Below are positions 10,701 through 22,700 of a stretch of 64,000 nucleotides of DNA, piece by piece. Each line of letters starts with the position of its first letter. Position 1 is the first letter of the stretch. The position numbers were made by a program, and so were the translations under genes. Origin of the DNA: Ephydatia muelleri. Taxonomy: Eukaryota; Porifera; Demospongiae; Spongillida; Spongillidae. The notes under the pieces are model-generated. The model was given only the letters and a program-made list of their open reading frames with translations, was not told where the DNA came from and searched no databases. The stretch is taken from the NCBI GenBank assembly GCA_013339895.1, contig JABACO010000006.1, positions 3,800,320-3,864,319 of the forward strand. Reading direction: 5' to 3'.

Positions 10701-13700
10701 ATACTTTTTACTGTTGATGTCAATTACCAGCAGCCATGTTGTTGATCTATCAGATGATTCAAATCAATTTATCTTGTATCTTACAGTATATGTACATTGG
10801 CATGTGTGATTTTTTTTCTGTGTCTCAATATTTGTACACATTTGCAATTGCAAGTTTAAGCAAATGCTTGAAACTCTATTAACTCATTGAGTAACGCAAT
10901 GAACAGATACAGTATCTGACATCATTAAATCATCATATGACTTGAACTTAAACACTTCGCTTCAAATCGTATTACACTATTTTGAGCTTAAAAATATTCA
11001 TTTGTGAGCATCAGGAATTTTGAATTTACAATTTACATGTACATTTTGTTTTCTAAGGAGCAGCTAATTTTGTACAATCTTTCTTGATTGTGGATAAACC
11101 TGTACTTTATCGCGCTTCATCAATTGTGATATCTACATTATACACATACATGTACATGTAGTTGTTTACGGTTGGTTGCATGTGTGTAAATGCAGTGCAG
11201 ACTTATCAAAATATAATATATACAGATGTTAATTTGTACTATTGTAGGTAGTACAATGTAGATGTAGGTGTAGATGTAGTGTATATGTTCATACCAAAAC
11301 ATTTTGAGAAGCTTGTGTATCTGTTACATTTCAGCATGTACACTGTGAGCGTCGAGTCCAGCAAATTTCTTTTAATTCTATGTTACAACACATCTCAGTC
11401 AGAAGTGCAGCTACTGTACATTTACATGTAATTTAGTGCGTTGAGATTAAGCAATTGATATGTTGTAAAATGTTGTCTGCTATTTCATTGCATCAGTTAT
11501 TTGTAGCATGAGATCATGAATCAATTGTGTGGGTACGAAATCCTCTCTCTGTGATATAGAAACTAAACCCATTCCCATGTGATAGGAAATTAGACCTCTT
11601 ATTTTTGATTGATAGCTCTTTTCAGATGATACATGTTTGTGGCATATGTACCACTTGCAGTTGCATGTTTATTTGCCAGCACAACTGCTTTGTAATGATT
11701 GTAAATGTGTTGTACATGTACTGTGCGTGTGCACTTGTAATGTACCTTGCACACTGCACTGTTTAGAGCGGGGAGAGGGGGTGAGGGTGGGGACAGGGGT
11801 AATCTTCCCACTCACAGTGACATTTGGCTTTGCAGCTTCACCATCAACTCAGTTGAGATTACCAACTGTACACACATACACTGTACTTAATTGTATACAT
11901 GTACAGTATATACTCTACCATACTGGTATACAGTCCAGGCTCGCAACAACGGAAAATCGCACCCCGTATCAACGGAACATTCATAGCTTACGTTGCGCCC
12001 ACTAATTGGTTGCGCCCACTAATTGCATTTGCGTGAAAGCCTAAGGAAACTATTGAGGCAGATTCTGGTTTAGGTAATACACTAGCTTAATGCATATTCA
12101 TTCAGTGGTAACCTTTCAATAATCATGTAACGTATTTAAGTAAGCCATTGCTTACTACAACCAAATTTTTGATGAGAATACGTCACCGTTTACGGTGGCG
12201 TGACGGTAACGTTATTGACTGGGCGTAACGTCTCCGATCGGTAGCGGATTTTTTTTTTCCTTGGCGTAATTGTGGCGTGCACGCGCCTAATACGGGAGCG
12301 TGCACATAGACGTATAGTCATGTAGCTAACGGTACGCCGCGCAACCGACATACGGTTCATATACGCTTCTTTGTAATACGTGTTTCAATTTTTTTTAAAC
12401 AAGCGATAGTGGAGAACATTAATGCATACAAAATATATTAAAACAATACAGATCATTGTTCCAGTTGTGCAGAAAAGAAGTTTTCTTTATAGACACAGCT
12501 CTTCGTTCCACAGTAGCAGTGGCACTTGCTTCTTCTTGAATTGCACATCGAGAGTCACATTCATGCACTACAGAGACAGACCTGTCAACAAGGTTGTAAA
12601 AAACAAAACGAATGATGTTTGTTCTTGTCATCAAAGGACATTCATAAGGGTTCAACATAGGCCCTCCCAATGGCACCTCCATAGGTTCCATATGACGAAC
12701 AACACAAAGAGTAGCCATCTCTGTTTCAAAACAGCCAACCATAGCACCAATTTCATTCTGTAATAAAACACCCTAATTAAGAAATCTGATGTTAATAACT
12801 GCAACTTACAAGACAGCCATTTTGTGATTTGTACTCGACATAATCACCCACATGAATGAGGTGTCCATGTGATTCAACAATCGCCTTCCCAGACAGAACA
12901 GGTGTGTGTCCATTGATACCTTGACGATAGAGCACTGGAATTGTCCCACAACAGATGTGTCCACATCACATTCCTTTTGCATGCATGTCAATACAATGCA
13001 GATTTATCAAAATATAGACATGTGAGTATACAGCTGTTAATTTGTACTACTGTACATGTAGGCAGTACAATGTAGATGTAGGTGTAGATGTAGTGTATAT
13101 GTTCATACCAAAACATTTTGAGAAGCTTGTGTATCTGTTACATTTCAGCATGTACACTGTGTGCGTCGAGTCCAGCAAATTTCTTTTTTATTTTTCTAAG
13201 AATACTGACTAGCATGTTAAAACACATCTCAGTCAAAAGTGCAGCTACTGTACATGTACATGTAATTCAGTGCGCTGAGATTTAAGCAATTGATGTGTTG
13301 TAAAATGTTTGATTATTGTGTCTGATATTTCATTAGATGGCTGATGGGACCTAGAGATGTGGCTAGTAGATGGCTGATGGGACCTAGAGATGTGGCTAGT
13401 AGATGGCTGATGGGACCTAGAGATGTGGCTAGTAGATGGCTGATGTGACCTAGAGATGTGGCTAGTAGATGGCTGATGGGACACAGAGATGTGAATAGTA
13501 GATGGCTGATGGGACCTAGAGATGTGGCTAGTAGATGACTGATGGGACCTAGAGATGTGACTAGTAGATGGCTGATGTGACCTAGAGATGTGGCTAGTAG
13601 ATGGCTGATGTGACCTAGAGATGTGACTAGTAGATGGCTGATGGGACCTAGAGATGTGGCTAGTAGATGGCTGATGGGACCTAGAGATGTGGCTAGTAGA

Positions 13701-16700
13701 TGGCTGATGGGACCTAGAGATGTGACTAGTAGATGGCTGATGGGACCTAGAGATGTGGCTAGTAGATGGCTGATGGGACCTAGAGATGTGGCTAGTAGAT
13801 GGCTGATGGGACCTAGAGATGTGGCTAGTAGATGGCTGATGTGACCTATAGAGATGTGGCTAGTAGATGGCTGATGGGACCTAGAGATGTGGCTAGTAGA
13901 TGACTGATGGATGTGGATAGTAGATGGCTGATGGTACCTAGAGATGTGGCTAGTAGATGGCTGATGGGACATAGAGATGTGGCTAGTAGATGGCTGATGG
14001 GACCTAGAGATGTGGCTAGTAGATGGCTGATGTGACCTAGAGATGTGGCTATAGTAGATGGCTGATGTGACCTAGAGATGTGGCTAGTAGATGGCTGATG
14101 GGACACAGAGATGTGACTAGTAGATGGCTGATGGGACCTAGAGATGTGGCTAGTAGATGACTGATGGATGTGGCTAGTAGATGGCTGATGGGACCTAGAG
14201 ATGTGGCTAGTAGATGGCTGATGGGATAGAGATGTGGCTAGTAGATGGCTGATGGGACCTAGAGATGTGGCTAGTAGATGGCTGATGGGACCTAGAGATG
14301 TGGCTAGTAGATGGCTGATGGGACCTAGAGATGTGGCTATTAGATGGCTGATGGGACCTAGAGATGTGGCTAGTAGATGGCTGATGGAACCTAGAGATGT
14401 GGCTAGTAGATGGCTGAGGGACCTAGAGATGTGGCTAGTAGCAGTGGCGTGGTGGCCAGGGGGGGCCTGGGGACCCAGGCCCCCCCTGCGGAGCCAAAAT
14501 GATGGGGCGCCGTAATACTAGGGGGCGCCAATAAAACATCATTATTTTATTAAATAAGGACGTCATAACATTATTAACGCCTTCTTACAGGAATTACCGT
14601 GTATATTGTACATGTACAACAATGAAGGTGATACGATGTTATCTCGAGTAACGATAAACTCTATATAGTTCTGTGTGGATGGCAATAAATAGAACTACAT
14701 AACGCTGTTTCAAACGTTTAAGTGCATGCGATGGAGAGAGGAAAACGAAAAAAGTCTGGTGCAACGAATCGACGGGAGAAGAGGATGTGTGCTGATGAAA
14801 ACAAGAGATTAGGTGAGTTCATGGATGCATTTGTAAGCCGCTCAGGTTCTGCCAGCGAGGAGAGGAAAGCAGCAGAAGCAATTTCAGTTAGTACAGTTAT
14901 TGATCCTTCTGAAGTATTACATGTAGATGTACACACTGTGCACACTGTAATGCCAGTTGAGTCTGTTGCAGCCACCACAGTACATGTGATTGATTCAAGC
15001 GATGAGGATCCTGAACACACTGTTTGTTCAGAAAGCGATGGAGCCTGCAGTGAAGAATTGGATTGTACAAACACAGAATTTGTCCCTTATTTAGACCAGA
15101 AGGAAACTAACAGTGGTGCTGAAATTGCCAGCAATTTCAAATGTAGCACTATACCATTCGCATCAGTCAGCATTTCTGCTGAAGAAGCAACAGGTACCAT
15201 CGATCCATCAAGATTGGTTGGCCAAAAGCTCAGCCTATTAGAAAAAGAGCATATAATCAAGCTTGGCCCGTGTCAGCCTTCCAAAAGTGACCTAATAGCT
15301 ACAAAAGTAAAATGTGGAGCCGATAAGTACAGGTATTGTTCACAAAAGGTGTTCTTTCATCCTGACAATACCAAAAGGCAATGGGTTTCTTACTCCCAGA
15401 GCAAGAATGCTCTTTTTTGCATACCATGTCTTCTGTTCACTGATGCTTCCTTGAGAGGTGAACATCAGAGAGTAAAACAGGGCAATGCTTTTACAATGAA
15501 CGGGTACTCAAATTGGAAAAAACAATGCAGTGGTATAGCAAGACATGAAGGTTCAAGTGCACATCAGAACGCTGTCCTTGCTCAAGCTATTTTTTTGCAG
15601 GACCAAACGATCATTGAATGCTTTGCTGAACAGTCGAAGGCGGAAGCGGCTCGTCGCAAAGCGAAGTTGATGCAAATAGAGCACTTTTGAAACGCATTGT
15701 GGATGCTATAATATTTCTTAGTCACCAAGGAATACCTTTACGCGGACATCGAGAATCTTTTACCGACGATTCTGCAAATTTGGGCAATTTTCTAGAAATA
15801 TTGAAATATCTTGCCCTTTACGATGTCACAATGCAAAAGCACGTATGTGATGTGGAAGAAGCACAGCTCAAGGAACATGGAAAAAGAGGAAGGGGATCTA
15901 AACTAACATTTTTAAGTAATGATACTCAAAACAAGCTAGTTTCCATCATAAGTCATCAAATTAGCCAGAATATTGTCAAAGCAATTGAAAAATGCAAAGC
16001 TTGGGCTTTAATTGTTGACACAACTCCAGATGTTACACATCATGAGCAGATAAGCATATGTGTAAGAATAGTTCATCCGAATGGTTGCGTTTCTGAGCAC
16101 CTTTTGGCTTGTCAAAGAGCTATGGGAACAACAGCTGAAGACCTATTTACTGTTATTTACTCGACTATACAATCCAAAGATGTATCATTCAAGAAACTGG
16201 TAGCTCAAACGTATGATGGGGCATCCAATATGAGTGGTTGTTATAATGGTCTACAAGCACTAATTCAGCAAAGAATAAATCCCAATATTTTATACACTCA
16301 TTGTTATGCCCATACGCTAAATTTAGTTCTTTCGGATACAGCATCAGTTGCAATAGATGTTGTCACTCTGTTTGGTAATTTAGAGACCCCTGTATCTCCT
16401 CTTCAGCAAATCTTCCAAAGTCCATTCCATATTTGAAGACATGCAGGTCTCTAAAGGGTTGGCTATTCGTACTCTTAAGCGCTTGAATACCGTTAGATGG
16501 AATTCGCGGGAAAGGTGCGTGAATACTTTTGTGGAGCGTCATGAATGTATTATTCTAACTCTTGACAAAATTCGAATGGATAACACATTTGATACAAAGC
16601 ACAGATCTGATGCAACTGGATTGCTTTCTTCTATCAATACAAAGCAATTCATGGCAACCATGTATCTTTTCCAGGAGATCTTTGTAGTCACCGGACCTCT

Positions 16701-19700
16701 GAGCCGTTATTTGCAAACTGTGAACATGGATATTTGCAACGCGCTGGTCATGGTGCAAAGTGCAATTGATTCTTCGGAAAAAATTAGAAACTCTGCTAGT
16801 GACACTATTCAGAGGATGGAAGAAGCTACGGCAGGTTTTGGTGACATAGAATGGAAAACCAGTCGTATTCGTCGCCGCAAAGACAAGGGAAGTGATCTTG
16901 CAAATCATGCAAAAGAGTGCTTTGAAGTTGAGACGCTTGAATCCGTGTGGAAACGCAACACTTTTTATGTTGTAGTTGACACTCTCCTTGTGTCCTTGAG
17001 AAACCGATTTGAGAATAACAAATCACTATTGCAGTCGCTATCTGTTTTTTTGCCTGTCAATTTCTCATCATTAATGTGTCAGTAAAAACAGTGAAATATC
17101 TGCAATCCCAGGTAGCAGCATTTTGCGAGAAATACAATTTGGATTCTTCTAGGTGCTCCGAGGAACTGTGGAATTTTTCCACTGCGTATAAACGATTCAA
17201 TTTTATGCAACCAAACAGCATTTCAGAAGATGAAAGTGATTGTTCTACAATGATGATGAGGAAGATGGCGAAGAAAATCGAAGTGATAACTGTAATTTGA
17301 ATTTGTCTTTTTCGGCTGCATTAAGTCTCCTTTGCAATCCCAAGTATCACCTAGTGGATGCATTTCCCGAGCTCAGTAAGGCATATTCAATAGCTTTGGC
17401 CATCCCTATTAGTTCATGCACAGCTGAACGTAGTTTTTCTGCACTGAAAAGGGTCAAGACTCGACTGAGATCAACAATGATGCAGGAGAGACTAGATGGG
17501 CTACTGCTAATAGCAGTTGAAAGGAAAATTTTGAAAACGATTAATAGTGATGCAATTATTGATGAATTCGCTCGCAGCTCGGCGGAATTGTCCCGAGCTT
17601 TGCTTTGATAAATTGATCATGCCTTTTGCATAACAATTTGCATGTGTAGTATACATGCAACACCGCACTGAATTGAACACAATTGCGTTGATTTGCTGCT
17701 TGCGGAAAGTGTTACATGTAAACGCTAGGAAGCGAGGGGGGGGGGGGGGGGGGGGGGCGCATCACATATTGAGGCCCCCCCAGCCATGAAATAGCCACCA
17801 CGCCACTGGCTAGTAGATGGCTGATGGGACCTAGAGATGTGGCTAGTAGATGGCTGATGGGACCTAGAGATGTGGCTAGTAGATGGCTGATGGGACCTAG
17901 AGATGTGGCTAGTAGATGGCTGATGGAACCTAGCTAGTAGATGACTGATGGGACCTAGAGATGTGGCTAGTAGATGGCTGATGGGACCTAGAGATGTGGC
18001 TAGTAGATGGCTGATGGAACCTAGAGATGTGGCTATTAGATGGCTGATGGGACCTAGAGATGTGGCTAGTAGATGGCTGATGGGACCTAGAGATGTGGCT
18101 AGTAGATGGCTGATGGGACCTAGAGATGTGGCTAGTAGATGGCTGATGGGACCTAGAGATGTGGCTAGTAGATGGCTGATGGAACCTAGAGATGTGGCTA
18201 GTAGATGGCTGATGGGACCTAGAGATGTGGCTAGTAGATGGCTGATGGGACCTAGAGATGTGGCTAGTAGATGGCTGATGGGACCTAGAGATGTGGCTAG
18301 TAGATGGCTGATGGGACCTAGAGATGTGGCTAGTAGATGGCTGATGGAACCTAGAGATGTGGCTAGTACAGTACTGCTCACCCACAAGTTTGCACTCGCC
18401 CTCTCGAGTTGCAAGCGAGCGTGAGATGATTGCGAACGAGTAATCACTCGCAGCAATTTTAGTAGGTCTCGCAAATCACTCGCTCACAAATCACTCACGC
18501 ATTTACGGCACGAGTACTGTGTACCAGGAACGAGCACCTTTGAATATAGCTTGTATTAAAGACACTGTGCGATTATTTTGACACTGTAACTTAAAACTTT
18601 GGAGTGTCCCTTCCTATTTTTAAGGATGGGAGGATGTAGATGTACTACACAGGTACTTCCATATGGAGTCATCTTCCAATAATGACTGCTACAAAATGCA
18701 TCATTGCACCATTCCACCCTACAGTACATGATCCACATGCAATTGACATACTGTATTAATTTATTGTTTCAAAGTTTATTTCCCTTTAGCAAATAGTTCA
18801 GACAGTAAAATAACAATCAAAGCAGCACTCTTTCTGGAATTGGTTGTGAAGGCCACTTCTGATAAATCACAGGACTCCATGGTAAAGACAATTCACAATC
18901 TTCATTGTAGATTATCCAATGTACGTTGGGGAGCAGCAGCTGTAACAGATATCCACAAGCATTTGTAAGCTAAAGTAAGCTCCATAACCCACTCTGCACC
19001 TAACCCCATTTAAGGCCCTCCATGGGTTTGGCCACACCCAGGCATATTTTTTGGCTAAGCGGCCAAACTCCATTTAAGGCCCTCTCAAGGTTTGGCTGCC
19101 CCAGGCATATATTTCAGCTAAGTGACTTCACCCCATTTAAAGCCCTCCCAAGGTTGGCCACACCCAGGCATCTTTTTCTGGCTATGCGGCTTAACCCCAT
19201 TCAAGGCCCTCCCAATGTTTGGCCACACCCAGGCATCTCTTCCGGCTAAGCGGCTTAACCCATTTAAAGCCCTCCTAAGCACCCAGGCATCGTTTTCCGG
19301 CTAAGTGACTTAACCCCATTTAAGACCCTCCCAAGATTTGAGATTCCCAAGAAGGAACTGTCATTGGTCACATCCCCCAAACAGTATCTCATATAAGGTA
19401 TCAGAAGGTTCTCAAATGACTAGGACTTGAGATTCCATGTTTAGTATGTTTCACTGGACATGCTAAAGATATCAACTACATGTACTGAAACCTAAACAGC
19501 TACCTGTGCATGTATGAAATGTTTTGCTAAATCATGTTTATATAAATGAATATGTATGTATGAATGTGACGTAAATCAGAAGTGTTTTTTGTAATCAAAT
19601 ACCACGTGTATAAAAGAAATATTGATCTAATAAATAAGAAATTTTCTTGTGTTTCATTTTCGCTATGGATGGATCGACAAAATAATTACATTGAAAATGT

Positions 19701-22700
19701 CCAGTTTTACTGTATGCTCATACTAAGCACATGTAGTTTTAATGAGCTTGTATATCTATTATGTACAGTACACTGTAAAGGTAGAGTCTAGCTACATGTA
19801 AATGATTAGGGTTGTAGTAAGGTTCAAAGCTCTTATGCAAAGAATTAAATCAATCACTGTCTGACGTGCATCAAACGTGTGTAATACCTCAGTCAGAAGT
19901 ACACATGTACAGCTACTGTACATATAATTCAGTATGTGTGATGATCATATTTAATGTTTGACTATTTGTGTCTGATATCATTGCATCATTGTTATTGTAG
20001 CATGAGATCAGGCAATTGTGTGGGCACAAGAAACTCTCTTTGCAATATAGAAACTAAACCCATTCACCATGTGATAGGACATTTGGCCTCTCATTTTTGA
20101 TTGATAGCATACCAATTTACCAATTACCATTCTGAACAGATGTCTGCTTTGTAGTGATTTATTGTAATGTAAATGTGTAATTTGATTTGACTGTACTTGT
20201 ACCATGCACACTGTTGTACCATAGAAGATACTCCGTGAGTAGGAGAGAGAGTGGTGATGGGGGAGAGGGTGGGGAAGGGGAGAGGGTGGGGAGGGGGAGA
20301 GGGTGGGGAGGGGGAGAGGGTGGGGAGGGGGAGAGGGTGGGGAGGGGGAGAGGGTGGGGAGGGGGAGAGGGTGGGGAGGGGGAGAGGGTGGGGAGGGGGA
20401 GAGGGTGGGAGGGGGAGAGGGTGGGGAGGGGGAGAGGGTGGGGAGGGGGGAGGATGGTGAGGGGGAGAGGGTGGGGAGGAGGGAGAGGGGTAGTCTTCCC
20501 ACTCACAATAGGGAGTGTGTGACTTTTAGCATTGCAGCTTCACCATTAACATATTTTGAATGGACCATTATGTGACATCATTGGTTGAGGGTCAATGGTC
20601 CTTCTGTTGTGTATGTGCACAGTCAGGACAACAACTTAATATTTTGTTTGTTGTTGGTAATGTGTCTGTTAAGGGAAGGTCCATCATACTGCCATGGCAA
20701 CCAATGTAATCAGTGGTAATAACCCTTCTGTGTAAGAGTGCATGTATCACCACTACAGTAGCTGTGTCCAACTTCAGTTGGAATTTTCCACCTGAAAGCA
20801 TTATACTGTATTACAGTTTACTGACCAGGATTTGGGCATTTATTGATAAGTAAATGAATCATATTCCTCCCAAACAATGTGTTAAGCACTAAACCCTCCA
20901 CAATCAGTGGTGTCTTTTTAATCATGGCCAGAGGGGTGTGGTCACAGGGTACCTCCCATGTCAATCCACGTACATGTACATGCACGGGCAAAAACACTGC
21001 CTTATTAGACAATGCAATTGAGATATCCAGGCACTAAGTCTGTCTCTTACGTACTTCATTAATTCACTCATAATGACATCAATAAGGTAGCCAAAAACGT
21101 GGCATTGACGCTTTTAGGATATATATTTGGGGTTTAGGGTTTAGGGCATTGGGTCGCGCCGAAGGCGCGCGAGCGTCATAGGCGCAAGGGACCAGGTCAA
21201 TTTGCACCCGGAATCCAAATCCGGTGTCAAAAAGCACCCGTCTTACACTAAAAATTTTTAGCAATGTTTCGGCCGTCAACGACCACTAAACCACCACTGG
21301 ACGAGGGCGCCTGCGGCGCCATATTACATTACCTGAACCCAGGGTTGGCAATATACAAATACCCTGCCATACTGAAATGATACCCCTGATAAACAGGTCT
21401 GCAATAACGTAGTAAATGTAAGTTTTTTATAGTGAGCCAGAAGTGAAGTGTATTTTTTTAATCTTACAGGCTACGATATTGTTAAATCTAATTATATTTT
21501 CAGGTCCTCCTGGACGTCCAAATCCTGTACTGGCAAATACCATTGGTCCAGGCATGGTACAAGTGATGGTGAACCCCTCCTCCAGTGGTGGTCTTCCTAC
21601 AAGCTACAGTGTCACCATCAGTAATAGCAGCTATGTGTACAGCAATTCTACACCAGCTTTTCTCAATGGGTCTGCAATGGTCACCTGCAATGGTCTGACC
21701 AATAGCACCAACTACACTATCTCAGCAGTGGCCATCAACTGTGCTGGTTCAAGTAATTCAAGTAACCCTACCACAATCTACGTCTCATGTATGTGTAAGG
21801 TTTACTGCTATTTAATACCTTGCGCATGTGCACATGCATTTTACTATGCATCTGTTTCGACCCTATGCATGCAATCAGTATTCTTGCATAGCAAGCACCT
21901 ACATGTACTGTACCATGCTGTCATGTGTGTGATTACACACCTGTAGTTCCATGACAAGTTCAGCATTAATAGTTACATGTAGGTCTTAATTTATAAATAA
22001 GTATTCAACTACTATTGTATAGTCCCACTGGTAAAATCAGTATCTGTGTTAGTGTTGATTCTTATGTAATGTCTTATAATAGACAATCAAACCTCTCAAT
22101 CTGATTGGCCAAATGCAGGAATCTGATTTTCGTAAAAATCTGAGTGCCAGTGTCTGGGTATTCTAGGTGCCAGTGTCTGGGTATTCTAGGTGCCAGTGTC
22201 TGGATATTCTAGGTGCCAGCGTCTGGATATTCTAGGTGCCAGCGTCTGGGTATTCTAGGTGCCAGTGTCTGGGTATTCTAGGTGCCAGTGTCTGGGTATT
22301 CTAGGTGCCAGTGTCTGGGTATTCTAGGTGCCAGTGTCTGGGTATTCTAGGTGCCAGCGTCTGGGTATTCTAGGTGCCAGCGTCTGGATATTCTAGGTGC
22401 CAGCGTCTGGATATTCTAGGTGCCAGTGTCCGGATATTCTAGGTGCCAGTGTCTGGATATTCTAGGTGCCAGTGTCTGGATATTCTAGGTGCCAGTGTCT
22501 GGATATTCTAGGTGCCAGTGTCTGGATATTCTAGGTGCCAGTGTCCGGATATTCTAGGTACCAGTGCCTGGATATTCTAGGTGCCAGTGTCTGGGTATTC
22601 TAGGTGCCAGCGTCTGGATATTCTAGGTGCCAGCGTCTGGATATTCTAGGTGCCAGTGTCTGGATATTCTAGGTGCCAGTGTCTGGGTATTCTAGGTGCC

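Larger units (their letters stand above)
14442..17808 (+). mobile_element. hAT DNA transposon, 3367 bp, inserted in the minisatellite
   Basis: The termini are CAGTGGCGTGGTGGC at the left and its reverse complement at the right (17794-17808), followed inward by a second matching G/C-rich block. The element is flanked by 8-bp gctagtag duplications. It carries a TTF-zinc-finger, hAT-type transposase (14722-17608) and a 22-G tract near the right end (17736-17757). The coding region has several frameshifts, so this copy is probably not autonomous now, but the intact ends suggest a fairly recent insertion. Confidence 0.92.
10592..21503. other. Gene B intron 2 (10.9 kb, repeat-filled)
   Basis: It contains a decayed minus-strand gene (12419-12965), the 33-bp minisatellite split by a hAT transposon, a 62-bp-class satellite, an 18-bp G-rich satellite and duplicated noncoding blocks. 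No further receptor exon was recognised inside it. Confidence 0.6.

Noticed and set aside
13333-18424. Long open frames of GPRDVASRWLM or SHISRSHQPST type on both strands
   Set aside because: They are translations of a 33-bp minisatellite with no stop in the unit; both strands are equally open and no gene structure is present.
20159-20575. Pro/Ser/Leu- and Gly/Glu-rich frames
   Set aside because: Produced by the 18-bp G-rich satellite in all frames.
21130-21150. Telomere-like ggtttagggtttaggg
   Set aside because: Only two units; not enough for a telomeric tract.
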